A stretch of 64,000 nucleotides of DNA, taken from contig CALLMD010000010.1 of assembly GCA_938007935.1 (NCBI GenBank), positions 248,001-312,000 of the forward strand, given 5' to 3'. Of this stretch, positions 20,694 to 29,146 are shown one piece after another. Position numbers and translations under genes: made by a program. The notes beneath the pieces were generated by a model. The model worked only from the letters and a program-made list of their open reading frames with translations. It had not been told where the DNA came from and searched no databases. How positions within the stretch are numbered: position 1 is the first letter of the stretch; the number at the start of each line of letters is the position of its first letter. The DNA is from an uncultured Hellea sp. (GTDB lineage Bacteria; Pseudomonadota; Alphaproteobacteria; Caulobacterales; Maricaulaceae).

Positions 20694-20850
20694 AACCCTA
20701 TGACTTACTTATATTGCTTAAGCGTCTAAAAAGAATTTTCCGCTTGAAATATGGCCCCTTTAATTCAGCGGCCTTATAGGGATGGGGGTCAAAGATTGTC
20801 AACCGAACATACCATCATAGACTCATTCACTTTTGGAAGCCAAAAAGTAA

Positions 20851-21915
20851 TTATCGCGTGGAAATTCTACCATTGGAAAGTTTTTCAATAAACTCTCCAC
20901 TGTGAGGATAAGCAGCTAGCGCGCTTTCAAGATGAACTGTGTCTTCAGCTGTCAAAATTGACGAGATGTTCAGAGCTCTTTCGACTTGCGCTGGTTTACT
21001 CCCAAGAACCATAGGATGAAGGGTTTGGAATATTTTTGATAATGTCGATTTTTTATTCTTTTTTTGAGTAAATACAGGCGCAGAATTTTGATATGTTTCG
21101 TGAAAAGCCTCTATTCCATTTTGAGCCATCAACCAACTTGTGACGAGATATATATGATAGTCATCTATTTGTGCCGCGCTTTTCAAGTTATTATCTTTTG
21201 GGAGGTTAATATCTATGGAATCACGCCCAGTCCGGCAATATTCAATCCATATTTTCGGGGCTTGATGGCCGAGAAACGAAAAACAAAGGCAAACTTCAGA
21301 TAGTAAATCATGATCACTATCTAAATAGGCCAACATGCCGATATGAGTAAGTGAATCGAATATGTCTTCGCTAAAGTAATGCTCTTCTTTGCCAAAATTA
21401 GTCGCATAAAATATCAAATGCGTGAATTCATAGAAAAGTGGGCGATTAAATTTTAGGAACCTTTCTGAGCGCTCTAGAAAACCAGAAATACGTTTATCTA
21501 AAGAGGCGCGATCATCCGTTTCATAGCTAGGAACCCTGCCTCTACGCGATAGGAGATTGATAATTTCCATGCGGCGTGTATCGGATGTATCATAGGCATA
21601 AAGATCATTTTGGAGCACGAAATCAATCAAAACCTCACCTTTGCGCCCGTGCATTCCAAGGTCTTCTAAATCTAGCGCAATTGCTAAGAAAAACCTGAAA
21701 AAGGGCGGGTAAAGTTCACAAAATTTATCAATTTTAGAATACAGCTCTTCGTATAAAGCCAAAGAGCTTGAACTCAAAGTCAGTTCTGAGTTAAGGGCAA
21801 TAGAGAGAAGCTCCCCATTCTCTTTTAAAAACGATATGTTGAGGCCTTTATTGCGATTAGATGCAAAAGCCCTGACACAATCGTACGGTAAGTATTGAAT
21901 GGGGAGATTCATCAT
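20851..21915 (-). CDS. Uncharacterised helical protein with 'EFTHLIFYATNFG' motif
   Basis: 354-aa ORF starting 1 nt after the stop of the upstream secreted peptide ORF; no recognised catalytic motif. Confidence 0.7.
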   Translation of the reverse strand: MMNLPIQYLPYDCVRAFASNRNKGLNISFLKENGELLSIALNSELTLSSSSLALYEELYSKIDKFCELYPPFFRFFLAIALDLEDLGMHGRKGEVLIDFVLQNDLYAYDTSDTRRMEIINLLSRRGRVPSYETDDRASLDKRISGFLERSERFLKFNRPLFYEFTHLIFYATNFGKEEHYFSEDIFDSLTHIGMLAYLDSDHDLLSEVCLCFSFLGHQAPKIWIEYCRTGRDSIDINLPKDNNLKSAAQIDDYHIYLVTSWLMAQNGIEAFHETYQNSAPVFTQKKNKKSTLSKIFQTLHPMVLGSKPAQVERALNISSILTAEDTVHLESALAAYPHSGEFIEKLSNGRISTR

Positions 21916-21916
21916 C

Positions 21917-22192
21917 CTAGTAGTCTGTTACCCAGCGTACAGAAGGAACTTCTGCACCACCCTTACCGGTATATAAATCGCATTGCTCTAAACTGCTTAA
22001 ATGTGCCTTTGAGCTTGCAACATAATCACCTTGGTAAAAATCACTTGCTTCAGCAAAAGCGAATTCCATTGGGGCTTTCATCTCAGCAGATGGAGTCATT
22101 ACCTGCGTGTTTAGCGTAGCCTGGTCGGCAGACGCGCCGGTAGAGAGGCCAAGAGCAAGTGCTACGGCCGTTGTTATCATTAATGGTTTCAT
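21917..22192 (-). CDS. Small secreted protein (91 aa) with N-terminal signal peptide
   Basis: Signal sequence 'MKPLMITTAVALALGLSTGASA'; SD-like aggaaag upstream of ATG; 3' end abuts the next ORF. Confidence 0.75.
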   Translation of the reverse strand: MKPLMITTAVALALGLSTGASADQATLNTQVMTPSAEMKAPMEFAFAEASDFYQGDYVASSKAHLSSLEQCDLYTGKGGAEVPSVRWVTDY

Positions 22193-22278
22193 GTTTCTTT
22201 CCTTTCATGTGGAATCACACAAAAGCAGAAATACAACTTAAAGTAAAGATAAAATTATCAATAATCGTAAAAGTTGTC

Positions 22279-23895
22279 TTAATACACCATTAGCGCCGCC
22301 GATATTGCTGGTTCAAACCCCATATTTTCAATAAATGCCTGTCTCTCCGGCAATTCAAGTAAGTTAAAGTCAATTAAATTATTAGTCGTACGGTCAGTCC
22401 AATCAGCATTATTATATTTCAATGCACAGGCATGAACGATTAAATTAGAGACTTTTGAATGCTCAGAATATGCATTTAAACAATTTTTCCAACCCAGAGA
22501 ACTATTCTCAGATAAGAGAGCAAATGCAGCCTCGACTTGATAGACGGAATTATCTTGATCCGACATAAGCCGTTTAACTTTACCCATCACGTCAATGGCC
22601 TTCTCCCATTCCCCAAGCATAAATCCTGAATATCTTGCAATATCTAGTAAAACGAGAGGATGAGATGTGTATGTTTTTTCTGCACGCAGCAAAGTTTCTT
22701 TAATTTGCTGAACATTGTAATCTTTTCGGACAGAATCATACATGATTTTCGCTGCTGTCGTTTCAGGACTTTGCTGCCAATTCTCTCCGATATCATTAAG
22801 AATCATTTCTGCCTGCTTAAAAGCATCTTCGCTGTCAGCAACACGGTTTCCCTGTACTTGCTCTAAATAGCTAGCCGCAAGCGCGCCCAAATTTTCAAGT
22901 GATGAACTTCCTTTTGCATGGGCCGTTTTCAAACACTCAAACGCTTCATAATAATCCTCGTCCGTATCGGAGGCAAAAGAGTCATACATTTTAACTAAAC
23001 AGCTATAATCTTCCAAATGAGCATGATTATTCCAGCTTTGGCTCACAGCATCACGATGAACCACACCGCTTGGCTGCAGAAGGTCATTCGTGATTCTCGC
23101 AAGCGTATAATAAAGCTCACCATCTTTTGCTATCGCCGACGGCGCACTTCCTGATAAATCGCCTATACCCACGATCTTACCACTCGCCTGCGATGTGATT
23201 GAAAGACTACCTTGGAAGCCTTCATCGCGTTCAAAAAGAGCATAAGTCAGTTTATATCCAGGCACTTGGGAAGTGCCACAGGCCTCGACATTTCTAACAC
23301 TATTGAAATGTTTAAATTGCGATGCTGCGCCCGACACAACTTGATGAACATATTGAGATAAATCAGTGTCATCTGCTGGCGCGGCTATTTCCAAATTTGG
23401 CATTACTATAGAGCAATCTTCGCCTTTGTTTTTGGTTGTTATCGCGCCAGTAAAAATGAAAATTATGGCAGCAATGCTAGCCATGAGTGCGCCGCCTAAT
23501 AAGCGATTTTTACCGCGCCCCGTATTAGCGATAGTATCGACTAATTCATGAGGCTTATTTGACCGGGCTTCAGCAATTTTCAGCAAATAGCTAGATTTTG
23601 GGAGCTCTATTTTTAGCGGCTCTGATTGCTCGTTAAAACTCTCAAGATTTGCGCGAAGCCGATGCATTTCAACTCGCACAATACTGTCCTTCTTGGTATT
23701 GAAATCACCATTCCTACCAAAGACTTTTGCAGCAATATCCTTTGTAGTGATGTCAGGCCTAGTCTCATCAAAGCTGTAATCTAAAAGATATTTGAAAAGC
23801 GCAGATTGATTTTTTGACGAGCCAAGAACGCCGCTTTCAATCACAGCCTCCCATATATCGGATTTTGAAATCCCGACTTCGTTTTTATAAGTCAT
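22279..23895 (-). CDS. Membrane-anchored winged-helix regulator with periplasmic TPR-like domain (CadC/ToxR-type topology)
   Basis: N-terminal 'SALFKYLLDYSF...KDIAAKVFGRNGDFNTKKDSIVRVEMHRLRANL' HTH-like; TM 'LLGGALMASIAAIIFIFTGAI'; long C-terminal helical domain. Confidence 0.7.
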   Translation of the reverse strand: MTYKNEVGISKSDIWEAVIESGVLGSSKNQSALFKYLLDYSFDETRPDITTKDIAAKVFGRNGDFNTKKDSIVRVEMHRLRANLESFNEQSEPLKIELPKSSYLLKIAEARSNKPHELVDTIANTGRGKNRLLGGALMASIAAIIFIFTGAITTKNKGEDCSIVMPNLEIAAPADDTDLSQYVHQVVSGAASQFKHFNSVRNVEACGTSQVPGYKLTYALFERDEGFQGSLSITSQASGKIVGIGDLSGSAPSAIAKDGELYYTLARITNDLLQPSGVVHRDAVSQSWNNHAHLEDYSCLVKMYDSFASDTDEDYYEAFECLKTAHAKGSSSLENLGALAASYLEQVQGNRVADSEDAFKQAEMILNDIGENWQQSPETTAAKIMYDSVRKDYNVQQIKETLLRAEKTYTSHPLVLLDIARYSGFMLGEWEKAIDVMGKVKRLMSDQDNSVYQVEAAFALLSENSSLGWKNCLNAYSEHSKVSNLIVHACALKYNNADWTDRTTNNLIDFNLLELPERQAFIENMGFEPAISAALMVY

Positions 23896-23993
23896 TAATC
23901 ATCCCATGAACCCATTTTGTGGTTCAAAGATTACTTTAGACGCAGATTTTACATTCCACAAATTATTTAGCCATTCGCCAGAATATTAAAACT

Positions 23994-24536
23994 TTAAACG
24001 CCCAAAAGCGGGTAACTCGCCTCGATTTGGTAAAAATTAGGTCCCTTAGTTTTTTTATGACTAGAAAAAAGAAAGAACTCATCAACCAAAAACGGCTTAC
24101 AATTAAAGTTTGCCCGCCGCTTTTCAAAATCAATAATCCGATTTATCGGAGCATTACGTCTTAGATAAGCTAGCGTGACATGCGGCTTGTAATTTCGGGC
24201 CTCAACATCAATGCCGGCGCGCCTCGCCGCATGCTTTGCATATTGATGTAATTTCAATAAATCAGCAGACTCGTTAACGCCCAGCCAAATTGCATGAGGT
24301 TCAGATTTTCCAAAATGCCCGGCCCCGCCAAGGGAGAGTTTAAAACTTGAAAATGGCTTTCGCGCCAGTTCCATATCCAAGACTTCCGCTAAGTCATTCC
24401 CTACCTCTCCATAATAAGCGAGCGTGATATGCAGCTTATCTGGATCAGACCACCGTGCGCCAGAGACACCTTTTTGTATCCTCTCGATTTGCGCAGTCAA
24501 ATGAGGCGGAATTTTTATGGCTGTAAATAGCTTCAT
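23994..24536 (-). CDS. thpR: RNA 2',3'-cyclic phosphodiesterase (LigT/ThpR family)
   Basis: Two HxT motifs ('KLHITLAYYG', 'KPHVTLAYLR'). ORF track start 24656 is too far upstream; 'MKLFTAIKIPP' at 24536 is the likely start. Confidence 0.85.
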   Translation of the reverse strand: MKLFTAIKIPPHLTAQIERIQKGVSGARWSDPDKLHITLAYYGEVGNDLAEVLDMELARKPFSSFKLSLGGAGHFGKSEPHAIWLGVNESADLLKLHQYAKHAARRAGIDVEARNYKPHVTLAYLRRNAPINRIIDFEKRRANFNCKPFLVDEFFLFSSHKKTKGPNFYQIEASYPLLGV

Positions 24537-24567
24537 GGAGACTAGCCTTATGCACAAGCACAAAGAT

Positions 24568-25611
24568 TTAGCGCCCCGCAGGGCAGCGATAAGTTTTATG
24601 TATCCGGTGCGCTTCTTTTTCCATCTCTTTTGTCCATGAGATGTCATGCGCGTCAATATTCTCGGTGAGCTGGTCCATTGTGGTTGCGCCTATAATGCTT
24701 GACGTCACAAACTCACGGCTCTCCGCAAATTTGAGCGCAAATTGCGTTGGTGTTATCCCAAGTGCCTTGGCTGTTTTATTACAGTCCAGCCAGGCTTCTT
24801 TGGAATCCCAATAAGCCCCCATAAAGCTCTCAAACAAAGCCCCACGCGAACCTTTAGGTGAGGTTCCAGCATCGTATTTGCCTGTCAAAAACCCCATCGC
24901 CAGAGGTGAGTAAGCCAAGAGGCCAACTTGTTCGCGCATAGCAATTTCCGCGAGGTCATAATCGAAACGCCGCGCAATAAGACTATAAACACATTGGTTA
25001 GAAACAATACGCGGCCAATTATTTTTCGTAGCAAGTTCCAAATACTTCATTGTGGCCCAGCCAAACTCATTGGAGACCCCGATATGGCGAATATTTCCTT
25101 TTTCAACATGACGGTTCAGGGCGCCAAGAATATCCTCAAATGGTACCATGTCATTCGCATTATAATCTTGATAGCTATGAAAGCCGAAAGGCGGGATTGC
25201 ACGATCTGGCCAATGCAATTGATAGAGATCTATATAATCAGTATTTAGACGCTTAAGCGATTTTACTATGGCTTCATCAATTTGCGCGGGGGTATGACGC
25301 GTCATCTCAGCATTATCGCGGCACCACGCCATACCTGAACGGCCTGTTAACTTGGTCGCGAGCACATATTTATCACGGTTTTTCCGTGCTTTTATCCAAT
25401 TGCCAATATAGCTTTCTGTCCGCCCCTGTGTTTCGGCTTTACCCGGGATCGGATACATTTCCGCTGTATCAATGAAATTAATCCCGCGGCCAATGGCATA
25501 ATCGAGCTGTTCATGAGCCTCGACTTCTGTATTTTGCTGCCCCCAAGTCATCGTCCCAAGGCAAATTGACGTCACTTTAATACCTGTACGCCCGAGATTT
25601 CGAAGTTCCAT
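24568..25611 (-). CDS. Aldo/keto reductase, Tas-like
   Basis: 'RNLGRTGIKVTSICLGTMTWGQQNTEVEAHEQLDYA...DTAEMYPIP..ETQGRTESYIGNW' closely resembles Tas. Confidence 0.9.
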   Translation of the reverse strand: MELRNLGRTGIKVTSICLGTMTWGQQNTEVEAHEQLDYAIGRGINFIDTAEMYPIPGKAETQGRTESYIGNWIKARKNRDKYVLATKLTGRSGMAWCRDNAEMTRHTPAQIDEAIVKSLKRLNTDYIDLYQLHWPDRAIPPFGFHSYQDYNANDMVPFEDILGALNRHVEKGNIRHIGVSNEFGWATMKYLELATKNNWPRIVSNQCVYSLIARRFDYDLAEIAMREQVGLLAYSPLAMGFLTGKYDAGTSPKGSRGALFESFMGAYWDSKEAWLDCNKTAKALGITPTQFALKFAESREFVTSSIIGATTMDQLTENIDAHDISWTKEMEKEAHRIHKTYRCPAGR

Positions 25612-25717
25612 TTCTTAAGTCCTTATCAATTATTTTAACCCTATGCGGGTAACCCTTGGAATTTGCCGTTAAATGGCTTATATAGAGTGCAGTGGTCCTG
25701 AAAAGGATTTTTGATTT

Positions 25718-26455
25718 ATGGAGCGTTTTATGAACGAGAACCTTAACCGTACAATTGGCGCAAGCCAGGAAACCGATCTCGGTCTCCGTAATTTTATGCT
25801 GGGCACCTACCGATATATGGCCGCTGCCATGGCAGTAACAGCCGGTGTTGCCTATTTTGGCGGTCAAGCCATACAGGCGAACCCGCAACTTATGGGCTTA
25901 TTACGTAGTCCCTTCCTCCTTTTAGGCTTCGTTATCGCCATTCCAGTGCTCTTTGGCGCCGTTGGCCGTAAATTGCCAACAATGTCCTTGGGCGGCGTTC
26001 TGACCTTCCTCTTCGGCTTTGCCGCCTTTATGGGCGTCTTTATGTCAGCCGTCTCTGTATTCGTACCCGGTATGGTCATTGCAAAAATATTCTTTATGAC
26101 CGTCGCTATGTTTGGCGCGCTTAGCCTCTTTGGTTACTCGACAAATCGTAACCTAAGTACTTTCGTAAAATATGCTTTCGCAGCCTTCCTTGGCTATGTC
26201 GTCATTAGTGTCTTAGGCATGTTCTTCCCGGCTCTTCGTCCGACGGGACCCCTAGACATTATCATTAATGTCATCGCCCTAGGCGCGATTGCGATGATCA
26301 CAGCTTGGGAAACACAAATGCTAAAGCGTGTATATTATGGTAGCGCTGGCAATCCAGCCATGATGAAGAAAATGTCCGCTTACGGCGCAGCATCACTTCT
26401 CTTAGCTTTTGTCAATATGTTTCAAATTCTTATGAGCCTTTTCGGCAGAGAATAG
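25718..26455 (+). CDS. Bax inhibitor-1/YccA family membrane protein
   Basis: Seven-TM pattern with 'NFMLGTYRYMAAAMAVTAGVAYFGG' and C-terminal 'ASLLLAFVNMFQILMSLFG'. Confidence 0.9.
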   Translation: MERFMNENLNRTIGASQETDLGLRNFMLGTYRYMAAAMAVTAGVAYFGGQAIQANPQLMGLLRSPFLLLGFVIAIPVLFGAVGRKLPTMSLGGVLTFLFGFAAFMGVFMSAVSVFVPGMVIAKIFFMTVAMFGALSLFGYSTNRNLSTFVKYAFAAFLGYVVISVLGMFFPALRPTGPLDIIINVIALGAIAMITAWETQMLKRVYYGSAGNPAMMKKMSAYGAASLLLAFVNMFQILMSLFGRE

Positions 26456-26476
26456 AACTTCATAAATATGAATCAG

Positions 26477-26503
26477 AAACCCGCCTTAATGGCGGGTTTT
26501 TTT
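26477..26503 (+). terminator. Rho-independent terminator (probably bidirectional) after the Bax-inhibitor gene
   Basis: AAACCCGCC-TTAAT-GGCGGGTTT followed by TTTT. Confidence 0.85.
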
Positions 26504-26514
26504 ATGCGGGCTAG

Positions 26515-26874
26515 CTAACGGCTAATTTTAAAGCGTTGCTTATCAAAGACCCGCAAAACACTTTTTAAATCATGTCCACGTTTCAAGATTAAACCGCCGG
26601 GAGCCACAACTGAAAACTGACCTTGCTTACTACGCAGGCCTGGCACTTTCTCAATTTTATAAAGCGGGTGCTCAGACGCCTTTCTATAAACAGAAAAAAC
26701 GGCCTTATCTTTGAGGAAGTCCATGGCGTAATCTTTCCAATCGCCATTGGAGACCATCTGGCCATAAACATTCAGAATAAGAGAGAGCTCTTGTCGATTA
26801 AAGGCGACCTGAGAAGGACGACCTTTTAACTCTGTTGGGCCGCGTGAAGGTAAATTGACAATATTTGACGCCAT
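26515..26874 (-). CDS. DUF2794-like protein
   Basis: 'FNRQELSLILNVYGQMVSNGDWKDYAMDFLKDKAVFSVYRKASEHPLYKIEKVPGLR' resembles this alphaproteobacterial family. Confidence 0.8.
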   Translation of the reverse strand: MASNIVNLPSRGPTELKGRPSQVAFNRQELSLILNVYGQMVSNGDWKDYAMDFLKDKAVFSVYRKASEHPLYKIEKVPGLRSKQGQFSVVAPGGLILKRGHDLKSVLRVFDKQRFKISR

Positions 26875-27132
26875 AAAGACAAACTTAACTCTAACGCATA
26901 ACCACGCAAGAAAATATTGTGGTTAACCGAAATTAAGACACCTCTCCAAAGTTTAAGGGTCTGCCTTATTTATGCCTTAATTCCGTCCCTTTTGAGACAC
27001 GATATTTCAACAGATTAAAGGTGTTAATCGATGGGGCGCAGAACACGGTTTTTTTACAGCCCCCCAGCCCCCGGGTTTTGATACTCATCGTTTAACACTT
27101 CCCACGATCCCCGTGGTTGTTATTGATAGCCA

Positions 27133-27174
27133 CGAGACGGCCCGCACTCTTCAGCCCAGTGTGGGCCTGTCTCG
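27133..27174. other. Strong stem-loop (16-bp stem, one bulge) in intergenic region
   Basis: CGAGAC-GGCCCGCACT-CTTCAGCCC-AGTGTGGGCC-T-GTCTCG; one G.U pair and one bulged T. Confidence 0.75.
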
Positions 27175-27199
27175 TTTACCACCTGCTATATGATGAAGG

Positions 27200-27916
27200 T
27201 TAAGGCGCGTAAGTCGCAGCCGTTGTAATTTTGGCTGATGTCGGGTCGTGAAACAAAGCCGCATAGGCCTTACCAACTTCCGTTTCAATGCCCGTATTTA
27301 AAACGGAACCGTTCCAATCAACGGGAATAACGTCGGTTACCACATTCGCAAGTTTCAATGTCCGGCCGCCATTTTCACCGCGTTTTACGTTCACAAGCTG
27401 CGTACCTGGCGTATAAGTAATTATAACGAGCTTAGCATTCTCTTCAGCTTCCGAGGTTATAACAAGCCTTCCACCAGACACCGTAATATCGGCTGCCGCT
27501 TTTGACTTAGGTAACGGCATTGTTTCAACATCTTTGCGGGTATAACGCGGGCTATGGGCAGACCCATTAAGGACGAGTTGCGGCGTGTAAATATTTGGAG
27601 TCCCCAAAGCCACGCCATATTCGCGCTGCCTTGCCGTAAATTTTGGGTCTCCAAACGTATCTTTCCAGCCCAAATAATCCCAATAGGTAACGCCATAAGT
27701 CAAAACCAATTTATTATCATCTTCGGCAAGCTTTGCGGCGAATTTATTCGCGGGCGGACAAGAGGAGCAGCCTTGTGATGTGAAAAGCTCGATCACCGAT
27801 GCGGCCTGGCGCGATTCATATGTCTCAGAGGCATTCACACTCACGCTCATAAATAGCGCAGATGTTATCAGAATAAGTTTTTTCATAGCGCCTCTTAACC
27901 GAGGAAGCTTGAACAC
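27200..27916 (-). CDS. DUF1223 family secreted thioredoxin-like protein
   Basis: 'VIELFTSQGCSSCPPANKFAAKLA' and signal peptide. Confidence 0.88.
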   Translation of the reverse strand: MFKLPRLRGAMKKLILITSALFMSVSVNASETYESRQAASVIELFTSQGCSSCPPANKFAAKLAEDDNKLVLTYGVTYWDYLGWKDTFGDPKFTARQREYGVALGTPNIYTPQLVLNGSAHSPRYTRKDVETMPLPKSKAAADITVSGGRLVITSEAEENAKLVIITYTPGTQLVNVKRGENGGRTLKLANVVTDVIPVDWNGSVLNTGIETEVGKAYAALFHDPTSAKITTAATYAP

Positions 27917-27955
27917 GCCATAAACGGACTCATCACAGTGCCGTGAGCCATGAAG

Positions 27956-29131
27956 CTACATGGACGGGGTTGCCGACTTGGCCTTCTTTTCATCAGGGTC
28001 AAGGTCCGGCTGCCCATCTGCGGAGAGTAAAACCGCAATCCACCTTGTTATCGGGAATTGCGCTAATATTATCATGATAATGACTGTCAGCGGCGCGGAG
28101 AGGAAAGCCCCGACCCCGCCCCAAAGTGCGTACCATAGAGTCAAAGACAGCACGACGACTAAGGCAGAAAGGTTCATGGAATCCCCCATCATTTTTGGCT
28201 GTATCGTATTGCCGATAATAAATTGGGCGCCGAATAATCCGCCAGCCAAAATTAAGATGGGCGTCATGGTTTCAAATTGCACAAGCCCGAAAATAAGAGG
28301 TAGAACGATTGCAGCTAGCCCCCCGACAATAGGAATGTAGTTGAGGATAAAAATGACCAAGGCCCAGAAAAGCGCATTTTCTAAACCAACGACAGCCATG
28401 ATGGCATAGGAGATAACCGTTTGCATCAGGCTGATAATGGTTTGAACACCGATATATTTTTCGATTGAGTGGCGAATGCGCACAAAGACTTTTGAGGCCT
28501 GAGCGCGCTTATTAATATCAGGAAAAAGATCATCCATTTTTTTCGGAAAGCTGGATTGCGCGGCGAAAAGAAATGCCACGTAAATTGCGATTGTCGCCAA
28601 GTTAGACAGCACGCCTTGTACCGAGCCCGCAAATCCGGCGAGGCCAGAAGTAACTTTATCTTCCAATTCCAATGAGGCGATAAAACTATCAATACTTAAA
28701 TCGCGCCCCAAGAGCCCCCCAACCCAATGGAAAATTTCATCAAGACGTTTCCCATATCGCGGGGCCTGATCCACAACGCTCCCTGCTGTATCGGCTATGA
28801 TTAAAATTATGCCGACAATTGAGGCCACCACCGTCAATATCGCTATGGTGAGGGCAAGCCAATAAGGCAGCTTTGATGACAATCCATCAAGCCAGCGCGC
28901 AAAGGCGTCAATGATAAGCCAGATAAAGACCGCCAAAGCGAAAGGCGTTATAAGGTCGCGCATAAAATAAAGGCTCGCGGTCCCCGCAATGAATGTCAGA
29001 ATTAAGAGGCATGAGCGAACTGTGTTATCCATAGCGGATTTATGGCCATAGCGTCCCTGCCCGTCAATATTGCATTCGCGCTCAAATGGCCATAACAAGA
29101 CGCAACTTTTGCCGAAATTAACAGGCAGCAA
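27956..29131 (-). CDS. AI-2E family transporter / PerM-like permease
   Basis: Polytopic; 'IGVQTIISLMQTVISYAIMAVVGLENALFWALVIFILNYIPIVGGLAA' is typical. True start is probably internal. Confidence 0.88.
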   Translation of the reverse strand: MLPVNFGKSCVLLWPFERECNIDGQGRYGHKSAMDNTVRSCLLILTFIAGTASLYFMRDLITPFALAVFIWLIIDAFARWLDGLSSKLPYWLALTIAILTVVASIVGIILIIADTAGSVVDQAPRYGKRLDEIFHWVGGLLGRDLSIDSFIASLELEDKVTSGLAGFAGSVQGVLSNLATIAIYVAFLFAAQSSFPKKMDDLFPDINKRAQASKVFVRIRHSIEKYIGVQTIISLMQTVISYAIMAVVGLENALFWALVIFILNYIPIVGGLAAIVLPLIFGLVQFETMTPILILAGGLFGAQFIIGNTIQPKMMGDSMNLSALVVVLSLTLWYALWGGVGAFLSAPLTVIIMIILAQFPITRWIAVLLSADGQPDLDPDEKKAKSATPSM

Positions 29132-29146
29132 TGGATTGGGAAAGCG

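Noticed and set aside
24537-24656. N-terminal extension of the ThpR ORF
   Set aside because: Lies mostly over the 3' end of the aldo/keto reductase gene; family N-terminus starts at MKLFTAIKI (24536).
26923-26936. Possible CtrA box TTAACCGAAATTAA upstream of the DUF2794 gene
   Set aside because: Spacing between TTAA motifs is 6, not 7.
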